Assembly (NCBI GenBank): GCA_039187815.1
Contig: JBCCZI010000050.1
Location: 1-28,643 of the forward strand
Reading direction: 5' to 3'
Length of the DNA stretch: 28,643 nt
Source: Thermohalobaculum sp039187815
GTDB lineage: Bacteria > Pseudomonadota > Alphaproteobacteria > Rhodobacterales > Rhodobacteraceae
Positions 22,568-28,643 of this stretch are shown here, one piece after another. The notes beneath the pieces are model-generated. The model had not been told where the DNA came from and ran no database searches. It saw nothing but the letters and a program-made list of their open reading frames with translations. A program made the position numbers and the translations under genes. How positions within the stretch are numbered: position 1 is the stretch's first letter; each line of letters begins with the position of its first letter.

Positions 22568-25500
22568 TCAGTTCAGCACCCAGAAGGCCGGGGTGACATC
22601 GTCCTCGGTGCGGGCGATGTTTTCCGGGCTCTCGGCGAAGATATCGAGCATATCCGCCTGATCAAAGGTACCGGCCTCGAAATGCCCAAGCCAGTAATCC
22701 TGGCCCGCCTTGTCCGCCACGCGCTTGAGCACATTGACGTAGAGCGTTTGAACATAAGTGAGATCGTCGACATCCGAGCCGTAGCGGGCCTCGAACTCTC
22801 GGCTGTCGACAAAGGCTTTGGCGACGGCTTTCTTCGACGTGCCGCTCTCCAGCACTCCGGCCCAATAGCGCAGGCCCGGGCCGTCTGGCGTGCGGGCGAA
22901 CGCGGCGGCATAGAGGCGATACGCGGTCTCGGCCAAGCCGCCGTCGAGATCGAGCACAAAATCCCCATCGGCGAGATCGAGCGTCTCGACATCCTCGAGC
23001 CGGTCCGTCGAGCCATCGGGTGCATGCACCTCGACCATGCCGTCCGGCATGCGCACCACGGTGACCTCTGATCGGTTGGCCGGATAGCTCACGGTGTCGG
23101 TGCCCGAGCCGCCCTGGATGAAGTCGAACCCGTCGCCGCCATAGATCATGTCGTCGCCCGACCCGCCATCCAGCGTGTCGTTTCCTGCCCCGCCATCCAG
23201 GGTGTCGTCGCCCCCAAGGCCACGCACCACATCGGCCTCGGGGCCGGCTGTGAGCGCGTTGGGGCCGGTGCTGCCAAGCGCTTCGACGCCAAGGCTGTCC
23301 TGGACGGCAATCTCGACGGTGATCGTGCTGCGCGCACCCGAGGCCTGGATGGCCTCGATGACCAAGGCATGCGAGCGCGCCGATTCGTAGTCTATCTCTG
23401 CCCCATCGGCCAAAAAGACCGCGCGACCGGTCAAGATGACAAGGTTTGCGGCGGACCCGGAGGCAGCCGTGTTGAGCTCGTAGCGCGTACCTGAGATAGC
23501 CGGCAGAGTTCCGAGGAGCGTCCCCGGGGCGATGTTTTCGACAACAGACAACGTGATATCAGCGGGCGGGCCCTCAGGCTCTGGATCCGGATCCGGCGTT
23601 GGCGCAGGGGTTGGATCCGGTGTCGGTGCCGGTGTTGGAGCCGGCGGATCTGGCTCGGGCCCGGGCGGCATGGGCGCGGGGGGCTCGGGCTCGGGTGGCA
23701 TGGGCGCGGGCGGCTCGGGCTCGGGTGGCATGGGCGCGGGCGCCGGGGGCGTCGGCTCGGGCTCGGGCGTTTCCGCAACCTCGCGCACCTCGATGGTGAA
23801 GGTTTCTTCGCGGGCCGCGGGGCTCGCGTCCCGTGCCGAGACCCGCACCTGATGGCTGGCGGCAGTGTCTAAGTCCAGGCTGCGCCCCGGTGCGAGGCGC
23901 AAGGTGTTGCCCGACAACTGAAAGAGCCCGCCCGCATCGTCCAGCAGGCTGAAGCTGGCCGACGGCACCGTCGATCCGCCGCTCTCTTGGGCCTCGAAGC
24001 GCGCGACAAAGCCACCGGGCGCCAAATCCTCATCGACCCGCCCGCCGCTCAGCACACGAATGTCCGAGACCGGCTCGTTGTCGACGGTGACCGTGACCGT
24101 GCGAATGACCGAGAGACCGCCCTGGTCTCGCGCCTCGATGGCGATCTCGTGCTGGGTGCGGGTCTCGAAGTCGAGCGACGCGCCAGAGGCGACGCGCAAG
24201 GAGCTGCCGGAGATCTCAAAGAACCCGGCTCCTGGACCAGACTGGCCGGTGACGATACTGTAGGTGTGGCTGTCGCCGGCATCTGGATCCGATGCAGACA
24301 GCGAGCCGACCACAGTTCCCGCAGAGGCATTCTCGGCGACGCGCCCTGCGCCGGACAAGGTCACATTCGTAGGGGAAGTGTTGGACGGCGGGGGAGGATC
24401 TGGCACAGGGTCCGGGTCAGGCACGGGGTCAGGGTCGGGATCGGGCGGGGGATTGTCGCCGCCGCCATCACCCCCGCCATCGTTGCCGCCGCCATCGAGG
24501 TCGAGGGCGTCGTCAAAGCTGAGCGTCGTGTCTGAGAACTGAAGAAACTCGATATCGTCATCGACGAAATCCGTGCCCTCGCCGGTGATCTCGAGCCCCC
24601 CGGACACCGAGGCCACCGAATAGGCCGTACTGGCCAGCGAGAACACAGCACGATCCGTGCCGCCGCCACCGCGGAGCTCATCGTTGCCGCCACCACCCTC
24701 TAGCGTGTCAGAGCCAGCCCCGCCTTCGAGCGTGTCATTGCCGCCCTCGCCCTCGAACCGATCGGCGCCGCCCCCGCCGATCATCCGGTTGGCGCCACCA
24801 TCCCCCGTGGACGTGCCGCCATAGAGCCCGATATGCACGACATTGCTGAGCCCGGAAAAAAGCTCGACCCCGGTGCTGGTGCGCACCGTGTCTTGGTCCT
24901 GGATGTCGATCTTCTCGTTGGCGTTGCCGATATCGACCCGAACCGATTTGGTGCCCGACAGCCCGCCGCCAGAGAAGCTGACCGTTTGCGTGCCGGGGCC
25001 GCTGAGCTTGAAGGAATACCCTCCGCTCGAGGCTGTGCTGTCCCCAGCCGAGCCTGCGCCGACCGAGACGCCGCCGCGCCCCTCGCCGGGCGAGTAAAAA
25101 TCATCGCCATCGCCATCCGAGAACACCGCGCCCGTCAGAAAGAACCCGCCGCCCGAGAAGGCAAAGTTCTGCGTGACCATCAGCGCGTTGAAGGTGTTGC
25201 CGCTGTCGTTCGTGAACTCTCCGGTTTTGTTGCCGACCCCGATCTCGCGGAACGAGTCGTTCATCAGGTTGACGCGGTGGCCTGCGCTCTTGAACAGATT
25301 GCCGTGGATGATGCTGGAAAACGATTCTTCGTTCACCGATCCAGACGTGCCGCGATAGGCGATGTTCTCGCCCCAGCTCCAACGGCCGCTGAAAACATAG
25401 CCGGCTTCGTCCATGCGCTCACCGGCCGAGGAGCCATCGGACCCGGTGTGCGAGAAGTAATCGTCCTCGATCATCGAAGCGCTGTGGACGCGCGACGAAT

Positions 25501-25672
25501 CGATCAGGTTCTCGTTGAAGGCCAAGGGCTGTTTCGGCGCGCTGCTGATCGTCCCGGACGAGAGGCCCTGGTTCAGCGAGATACCTTGACGCGCCGCTTC
25601 GGCGGATGGATCGGACCGAGCGTGGTTGATCAGCTCGATGATGTATTGCTCATAGTCAGACGGCGATGCCAT
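22568..25672 (-). CDS. Large secreted protein: CAP domain, RTX repeats, cadherin-like domains, DUF4214
   Basis: A 1034-residue acidic protein. Residues about 8-170 form a CAP/SCP domain; His63, GENIAYRG with Glu102, and AGHRVNLM with His132 retain the conserved cavity residues. RTX calcium-binding nonapeptides lie at about 297-340 (GGAGSDTLEGGGGNDEL) and again at 801-862 (GGDDTLDGGAGNDTLDGG). Cadherin-like segments span about 434-532, 535-632 and 703-795, separated by Asp/Pro and Pro/Glu/Ala linkers at 393-432 and 633-702. A DUF4214 domain covers 913-1022 (YRLYAAAFARTPDGPGLRYW). With no signal peptide but RTX repeats near the C-terminus, it is a probable type I secretion substrate; no HlyB/HlyD/TolC genes are in the window. 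The ATG at 25672 follows GGGGGA. It may act in the matrix or on the surface. Confidence 0.88.
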   Translation of the reverse strand: MASPSDYEQYIIELINHARSDPSAEAARQGISLNQGLSSGTISSAPKQPLAFNENLIDSSRVHSASMIEDDYFSHTGSDGSSAGERMDEAGYVFSGRWSWGENIAYRGTSGSVNEESFSSIIHGNLFKSAGHRVNLMNDSFREIGVGNKTGEFTNDSGNTFNALMVTQNFAFSGGGFFLTGAVFSDGDGDDFYSPGEGRGGVSVGAGSAGDSTASSGGYSFKLSGPGTQTVSFSGGGLSGTKSVRVDIGNANEKIDIQDQDTVRTSTGVELFSGLSNVVHIGLYGGTSTGDGGANRMIGGGGADRFEGEGGNDTLEGGAGSDTLEGGGGNDELRGGGGTDRAVFSLASTAYSVASVSGGLEITGEGTDFVDDDIEFLQFSDTTLSFDDALDLDGGGNDGGGDGGGDNPPPDPDPDPVPDPDPVPDPPPPSNTSPTNVTLSGAGRVAENASAGTVVGSLSASDPDAGDSHTYSIVTGQSGPGAGFFEISGSSLRVASGASLDFETRTQHEIAIEARDQGGLSVIRTVTVTVDNEPVSDIRVLSGGRVDEDLAPGGFVARFEAQESGGSTVPSASFSLLDDAGGLFQLSGNTLRLAPGRSLDLDTAASHQVRVSARDASPAAREETFTIEVREVAETPEPEPTPPAPAPMPPEPEPPAPMPPEPEPPAPMPPGPEPDPPAPTPAPTPDPTPAPTPDPDPEPEGPPADITLSVVENIAPGTLLGTLPAISGTRYELNTAASGSAANLVILTGRAVFLADGAEIDYESARSHALVIEAIQASGARSTITVEIAVQDSLGVEALGSTGPNALTAGPEADVVRGLGGDDTLDGGAGNDTLDGGSGDDMIYGGDGFDFIQGGSGTDTVSYPANRSEVTVVRMPDGMVEVHAPDGSTDRLEDVETLDLADGDFVLDLDGGLAETAYRLYAAAFARTPDGPGLRYWAGVLESGTSKKAVAKAFVDSREFEARYGSDVDDLTYVQTLYVNVLKRVADKAGQDYWLGHFEAGTFDQADMLDIFAESPENIARTEDDVTPAFWVLN
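23667..23740. repeat. 30-bp tandem repeat encoding MPPEPEPPAP units
   Basis: Two full 30-base copies (23667-23696, 23697-23726) and a partial third (23727-23740) differ by one or two bases. On the minus strand each encodes the ten-residue unit MPPEPEPPAP in the linker of the CAP/RTX protein. Shorter Pro-Thr-Asp repeats adjoin at about 23590-23650. The near-identity suggests recent slippage, so the copy number may vary between strains. Confidence 0.85.
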
Positions 25673-25769
25673 CTTGTCCCCCAAAGCCAGTCGGCCCTAC
25701 CCGTGGCCTCCGACACACACCCTAGAGTTGTTTTACCTCAAGCCGTTGGCGGGGAAAAGCCGTTTGATA

Positions 25770-26582
25770 TCACGAGGCGTCGAGATGGCGGTACAGAAGA
25801 GCGATCCAGTGCTGGCCCTCTTCGGTGCGCCGCAGATGCTCGAGCGCTGGTCCGAGATAGGGCTCGACACTGCAGCGGAAGAACTCCGGGTATCGCTCGC
25901 GAATATCGGCAGGCGTGTCATATCCCGCCGCCGAGGCCATGCCACATTCGCGGAGCTCACAATAGAGCGCCATGGTTTTTGACAGATAACTCGGGTCGGC
26001 CAGCTGGCCGATCAGATCGGCCGCGCGGACGAGGCCAGCCTCGGTCGCGCTCTCGGCCGCGGGCTCGCCGGTCGGCACCGGGAACAAGGTGCGCCCGATA
26101 TTGCGGGCCAATCGCTCCGCATCGATGTGGGCACAGGCGGCAAAGCGCTCGCGCACATGGAGCTGGCCGCGGGCCACATGGTGCGGTTGGACAAAGGCGT
26201 CGGAGGCCCCGCGAGGCAACTCGATCGACGCGCCGCCGCCATCGATGACCCGCAGGCGGCCGTGATCGCCTTGGCAAGCCCCTGCTGTAAACCCGATATC
26301 GTGGAGCAAGAAGGACAAGACCGCGTGCATCCAGTCATCGGGTTCGAGCGGCTCGGCCTCGTGCCGCCCGATCAGGATCTGCTGTCCAGCCAAGACCACC
26401 AGCATTGTGTGCTCTGCGTCATGATAGAGCGCAGAGGACCCCTGCAGCCGCGCGATAGAATCTGACGCTACTTCGGCTATCAAATCGCCATGGGGACCTT
26501 TGCAGGACGGGAAGCGCGCGGTAAAGCTCGTATGAAGCTCCTGCACAAAACAGCTCGCAAGCGCCGCCTTCGGCCAAAACAT
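25770..26582 (-). CDS. HD-domain metal-dependent phosphohydrolase
   Basis: A 270-residue soluble protein. The HD-superfamily metal ligands are visible: YHDAEHT (His54 and His58), LLHDIG (His94-Asp95), a His pair at 134-135, and AADLIGQLADP (Asp189). This places it in the H...HD...D group of phosphodiesterases and phosphohydrolases. The substrate is not evident; it lacks the HD-GYP motif of c-di-GMP enzymes and the synthetase domain of RelA/SpoT. The ATG at 26582 has a perfect AAGGAG 7 bases upstream, which fixes the start. It precedes the CAP/RTX gene on the same strand (97 bases between its stop and the CAP/RTX start) and is divergent from purM over 261 bases. Confidence 0.85.
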   Translation of the reverse strand: MFWPKAALASCFVQELHTSFTARFPSCKGPHGDLIAEVASDSIARLQGSSALYHDAEHTMLVVLAGQQILIGRHEAEPLEPDDWMHAVLSFLLHDIGFTAGACQGDHGRLRVIDGGGASIELPRGASDAFVQPHHVARGQLHVRERFAACAHIDAERLARNIGRTLFPVPTGEPAAESATEAGLVRAADLIGQLADPSYLSKTMALYCELRECGMASAAGYDTPADIRERYPEFFRCSVEPYLGPALEHLRRTEEGQHWIALLYRHLDAS

Positions 26583-26603
26583 TCAATAGCTCCTTGGACC
26601 CGG

Positions 26604-26623
26604 GGACCGTCAGTCACCGGTCC
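26604..26623 (-). promoter_or_regulatory. Leader hairpin close to the HD-domain gene start
   Basis: GGACCG (26604-26609) pairs with CGGTCC (26618-26623) over an 8-base loop, about 8 bases upstream of the HD gene Shine-Dalgarno sequence. If transcribed it would form in the 5' leader, where it could modulate ribosome access. Confidence 0.3.
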
Positions 26624-26635
26624 TCGACCCTGCAA

Positions 26636-26670
26636 AAATCGAGGCGCTGACCACATCTCCCATCAGCGCC
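26636..26670 (-). terminator. Terminator-like hairpin upstream of the HD-domain gene (possible attenuator)
   Basis: GGCGCTGA and TCAGCGCC (26643-26650 with 26663-26670) form a perfect 8-bp stem with a 12-base loop. On the minus strand the stem is followed by TCGATTTTT, as in an intrinsic terminator. It lies 61 bases upstream of the HD gene start, so it would either attenuate that gene or block antisense transcription from purM-side DNA. Confidence 0.4.
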
Positions 26671-26843
26671 GCAGAGACCAAACAATGTGTCGCTTTGTAT
26701 GAATACAGTTGGAACAGCGCGCGAGACAAGCCGATTTGCCTCGGCGTATGCGGCGAGACGCGGTCGCCGGCCTCGCGCCACGCCTTCCCGTATGTGGAGT
26801 GGCTCGGTATAGGAAGACAGCCGCGTGCCAGACGGAGCTCACG

Positions 26844-27890
26844 ATGACCGACCGCCCAAATGCCCTGACTTATGCCCAGGCCGGTGTCGACATCGATGCC
26901 GGTGCTGCACTGGTCGAGCGGATCAAGCCCGCCGCGGCGCGGACAGCGCGGCCTGGCGTGATGGCGGGGCTCGGCGGGTTTGGCGGGCTCTTCGATTTGC
27001 GTGCGGCCGGCTACAGTGATCCGGTCCTGGTGGCAGCCACCGACGGTGTTGGCACCAAACTGCGGATCGCCATCGAGACCGGCCGGCTAAATGGTGTTGG
27101 GATCGATCTCGTCGCCATGTGCGTGAACGATCTGGTTTGCCAGGGCGCCGAGCCGTTGTTTTTTTTGGATTATTTCGCCACCGGCGCGCTCTCGGTCGAT
27201 GCGGCCGCGCGGGTTGTCGAGGGCATCGCCCAGGGCTGCGAGCAGGCCGGCTGCGCGCTGATCGGTGGGGAGACCGCTGAGATGCCGGGCATGTACGCAC
27301 CCGGCGATTTCGACCTGGCCGGCTTTGCCGTGGGCGCCGTCGAGCGCGGCGTGGACCTGCCGCGCGGCGTTGCTCCGGGCGATGTGCTGCTGGGGCTGGC
27401 CTCGGCGGGGGCGCACTCCAACGGGTTTTCGCTGGTGCGCAAGGTGGTCGAAATTGCCGGGCTGGATTGGGACGCACAGAGCCCGTTCGGCGACGGCGCG
27501 CTGGGTGAGGCCTTTCTCACACCGACCCAGATCTATGTGCGCTCAGCCTTGGCGGCGATCGCGGCCGGCGGTGTCCATGGGCTGTGCCATATCACCGGTG
27601 GCGGGTTGCCCGAAAACATTCCGCGGATGCTGCCGGAGGGGGCTGGAGCCGAGATCGACCTCTCGGCTTGGGTCTGCCCTCAGCCCTTTCACTGGTTGGC
27701 TCGGACCGGGGGCATTGCCGAGACCGAGATGCTGCGCGCCTTCAATTGCGGCATCGGACTGGTCCTGGCGGTCGATCCGGCCAAGGCCGATGCTTGTGCT
27801 GAGGCTCTGACGACGGCCGGAGAGCGTGTGAGCCGGTTGGGTCAGGTGACCGAGGGGGCAGATTTGGTCCTCAACGGCCACCTGGCATGA
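26844..27890 (+). CDS. purM: Phosphoribosylformylglycinamidine cyclo-ligase (AIR synthetase)
   Basis: Closes the imidazole ring to make aminoimidazole ribonucleotide with ATP, step five of purine synthesis. The 348-residue length matches PurM. Landmarks are the N-terminal AGVDIDAGAALVERIK, the glycine-rich GVMAGLGGFGGLFDL, the ATP-binding TDGVGTKLRIA, CVNDLVCQGAEPLFFLDY, and GGETAEMPGMY; the C-terminal domain contains HITGGGLPENIPR. The ATG at 26844 has GGAG 7 bases upstream. The frame stays open upstream to 26709, but that part shows no PurM similarity. The stop overlaps the purN start (ATGA), so the pair forms an operon. The upstream region, 26583-26843, is shared with the divergent HD gene; I see no PurR-like site. 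Confidence 0.97.
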   Translation: MTDRPNALTYAQAGVDIDAGAALVERIKPAAARTARPGVMAGLGGFGGLFDLRAAGYSDPVLVAATDGVGTKLRIAIETGRLNGVGIDLVAMCVNDLVCQGAEPLFFLDYFATGALSVDAAARVVEGIAQGCEQAGCALIGGETAEMPGMYAPGDFDLAGFAVGAVERGVDLPRGVAPGDVLLGLASAGAHSNGFSLVRKVVEIAGLDWDAQSPFGDGALGEAFLTPTQIYVRSALAAIAAGGVHGLCHITGGGLPENIPRMLPEGAGAEIDLSAWVCPQPFHWLARTGGIAETEMLRAFNCGIGLVLAVDPAKADACAEALTTAGERVSRLGQVTEGADLVLNGHLA

Positions 27891-28507
27891 CGCGCGCGGT
27901 CGCCATCCTGATCTCAGGGCGCGGTTCGAATATGGTCTCGCTGGTCGAGGGGATGGCTGGCTCGGCCCATGCGCGCCCCGCTTTGGTGCTGTCGAACCGC
28001 CCCGATGCGGGCGGGCTCGCGCGGGCGGCAAGCCTCGGCGTTCCGACGGCCGTCATTGACCATCGGGCCCATCCAGACCGCACCTCCTTCGAGCGGGCGC
28101 TTGATGCGCGTCTTGTGAGAGCGGGTGCAGACATGATCGCTTGCGCGGGCTTCATGCGGATCCTCACGCCTTACCTCACGGGAAAATGGGAGGGTCGGAT
28201 GCTGAATATCCATCCCTCGCTGCTCCCGCTTTTTCCGGGTCTCGATACCCACCGGCGGGCGTTGGAGGCCGGGGTTGCGGTCCATGGGTGCACGGTGCAC
28301 GAAGTGACGGAGGCGCTCGACGGCGGCCCGATCCTCGGCCAGGCGGTGGTGGTGGTTGAGCCGGGGGACACCGAAGACAGCCTGGCCGCGCGGGTGCTCG
28401 AACAAGAACACCGGCTCTATCCGCCCGTGCTCGAGGCCTTTGCGCGGGACCCCGAAGCAGCCCGCCGCACACCGATCTCCCTCTTTGGCGCCGAACCTAC
28501 GGCTTAG
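27887..28507 (+). CDS. purN: Phosphoribosylglycinamide formyltransferase
   Basis: Transfers the formyl group of 10-formyltetrahydrofolate to GAR, step three of purine synthesis. It has 206 residues. The N-terminal nucleotide-binding motif ISGRGSNM is present. The catalytic triad of the E. coli enzyme (Asn106, His108, Asp144) aligns with Asn107, His109 (NIHPSLLPLFPG) and Asp145 (ALDGGPIL). The start overlaps the purM stop by 4 bases. The last bases deserve attention: the TAG stop at 28505-28507 coincides with the TA target and first base of an adjoining IS630-type end, so the original C-terminus may have been slightly different. The catalytic core is complete and the gene is probably functional. 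Confidence 0.96.
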   Translation: MTRAVAILISGRGSNMVSLVEGMAGSAHARPALVLSNRPDAGGLARAASLGVPTAVIDHRAHPDRTSFERALDARLVRAGADMIACAGFMRILTPYLTGKWEGRMLNIHPSLLPLFPGLDTHRRALEAGVAVHGCTVHEVTEALDGGPILGQAVVVVEPGDTEDSLAARVLEQEHRLYPPVLEAFARDPEAARRTPISLFGAEPTA

Positions 28508-28643
28508 AGCGTTTGCGGTTGATTTGCTTGGTATCCTCATGCAGCGAGGTGGTTGGTGCATTTGGCTGGTGTGAAGAGATCGACGATCCGGCCGGTGGCG
28601 ACCCAGAGGCCGTCGACGGTGCGCTCGACGGCCTTTCGGAGCA
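28507..28643 (-). mobile_element. IS630-family insertion sequence, end portion (continues past window)
   Basis: The sequence after the purN stop reads GAGCGTTTGCGGTTGATTTG, which looks like an IS terminal inverted repeat, followed 10 bases on by the minus-strand 3' end of an IS630-type transposase. IS630 elements insert at TA and duplicate it; a TA lies immediately before (28505-28506). The other end is outside the window, so the element's length and the target duplication cannot be checked. Confidence 0.65.
28537..28641 (-). CDS. IS630-family transposase, C-terminal fragment
   Basis: On the minus strand the frame entering at 28641 reads LRKAVERTVDGLWVATGR, then IVDLFTPAKCTNHLAA, and stops at TGA 28539-28537. 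The pattern RTV.GLW...GRI.D.FTP..C.N.. is the usual C-terminal tail of IS630-family transposases, just after the last catalytic Glu of the DDE domain. About 34 residues are visible. Family members commonly continue as ACGY plus a few residues; here the codon after NHLAA is TGA and the frame then reads GYQANQPQTL before TAA. The TGA may be a nonsense change from a Cys codon, or simply the natural end. The catalytic residues lie outside the window. Confidence 0.65.
   Translation of the reverse strand, partial: LRKAVERTVDGLWVATGRIVDLFTPAKCTNHLAA

Noticed and set aside
23667..23740. 30-base direct repeats as a CRISPR array
   Set aside because: The repeats are contiguous, with no spacers, and encode an in-frame protein repeat.
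23532..23852. Gly/Ser-rich frame on the plus strand that looks like a low-complexity protein
   Set aside because: It is the complement of the Pro/Glu/Ala linker repeat of the CAP/RTX gene.
24833..26248. 471-codon open frame on the plus strand
   Set aside because: Spans the opposite strand of both the CAP/RTX and HD genes, with no coherent domain.
26696..26707. TGTAT-GA-ATACA as a purM operator
   Set aside because: Only a 5-bp half-site, 137 bases from purM, and no match to known purine repressor sites; too weak to list.

Overview
The window is G+C-rich DNA with dense, short-spaced genes, frequent GTG starts and ATGA/TGATG gene overlaps. Several genes point to an alphaproteobacterium, most likely of the Rhodobacterales type: a fused indolepyruvate ferredoxin oxidoreductase, a class II (plant-like) DAHP synthase, a GlxA-type AraC regulator and the purM-purN pair. 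This placement is an inference from gene content; no rRNA or tRNA is visible to confirm it.

Layout. The left edge holds the 3' end of a glutathione S-transferase gene, convergent with a minus-strand run that reads glxA-type regulator, hotdog thioesterase, nadD, dacB (positions 4212 down to 453). Divergent from it is a plus-strand metabolic run: class II DAHP synthase (aromatic amino acid entry), serB overlapping it (serine synthesis), and the periplasmic methionine sulfoxide reductase subunit msrP. A structured 255-base convergent gap follows, then a LysR regulator divergent from an unrecognised exported protein. An HxlR regulator is divergent from a plus-strand catabolic run: SDR dehydrogenase, ACAD10/11-like acyl-CoA dehydrogenase, 1138-residue indolepyruvate ferredoxin oxidoreductase, and a LacI regulator. 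Together these suggest catabolism of an aromatic or branched 2-oxo acid, or of a carboxylic acid feeding into acyl-CoA oxidation.

The most unusual part is 16993-25672. It holds a Crp/Fnr regulator, a 39-residue membrane protein, a stand-alone cyclic-nucleotide-binding protein coupled by ATGA overlap to a large ABC transporter with a degenerate, interrupted ATPase region, a divergent cytosolic-looking peptidoglycan-binding/glycine-rich protein, and a convergent 1034-residue CAP + RTX + cadherin-like + DUF4214 secreted protein. A perfect 16-bp palindrome lies between the ABC operon and the peptidoglycan-binding gene. I would look here first for an undescribed system, although no direct evidence joins all the parts.

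The right end has an HD-domain phosphohydrolase with a hairpin-rich leader, divergent from purM-purN (purine synthesis). The purN stop codon abuts the end of an IS630-family insertion sequence that runs off the window. No CRISPR array, tRNA, rRNA or prophage was seen. No gene-free stretch exceeds 300 bases; the longest are 7736-7990, 26583-26843 and 20862-21109, and all three contain inverted repeats.
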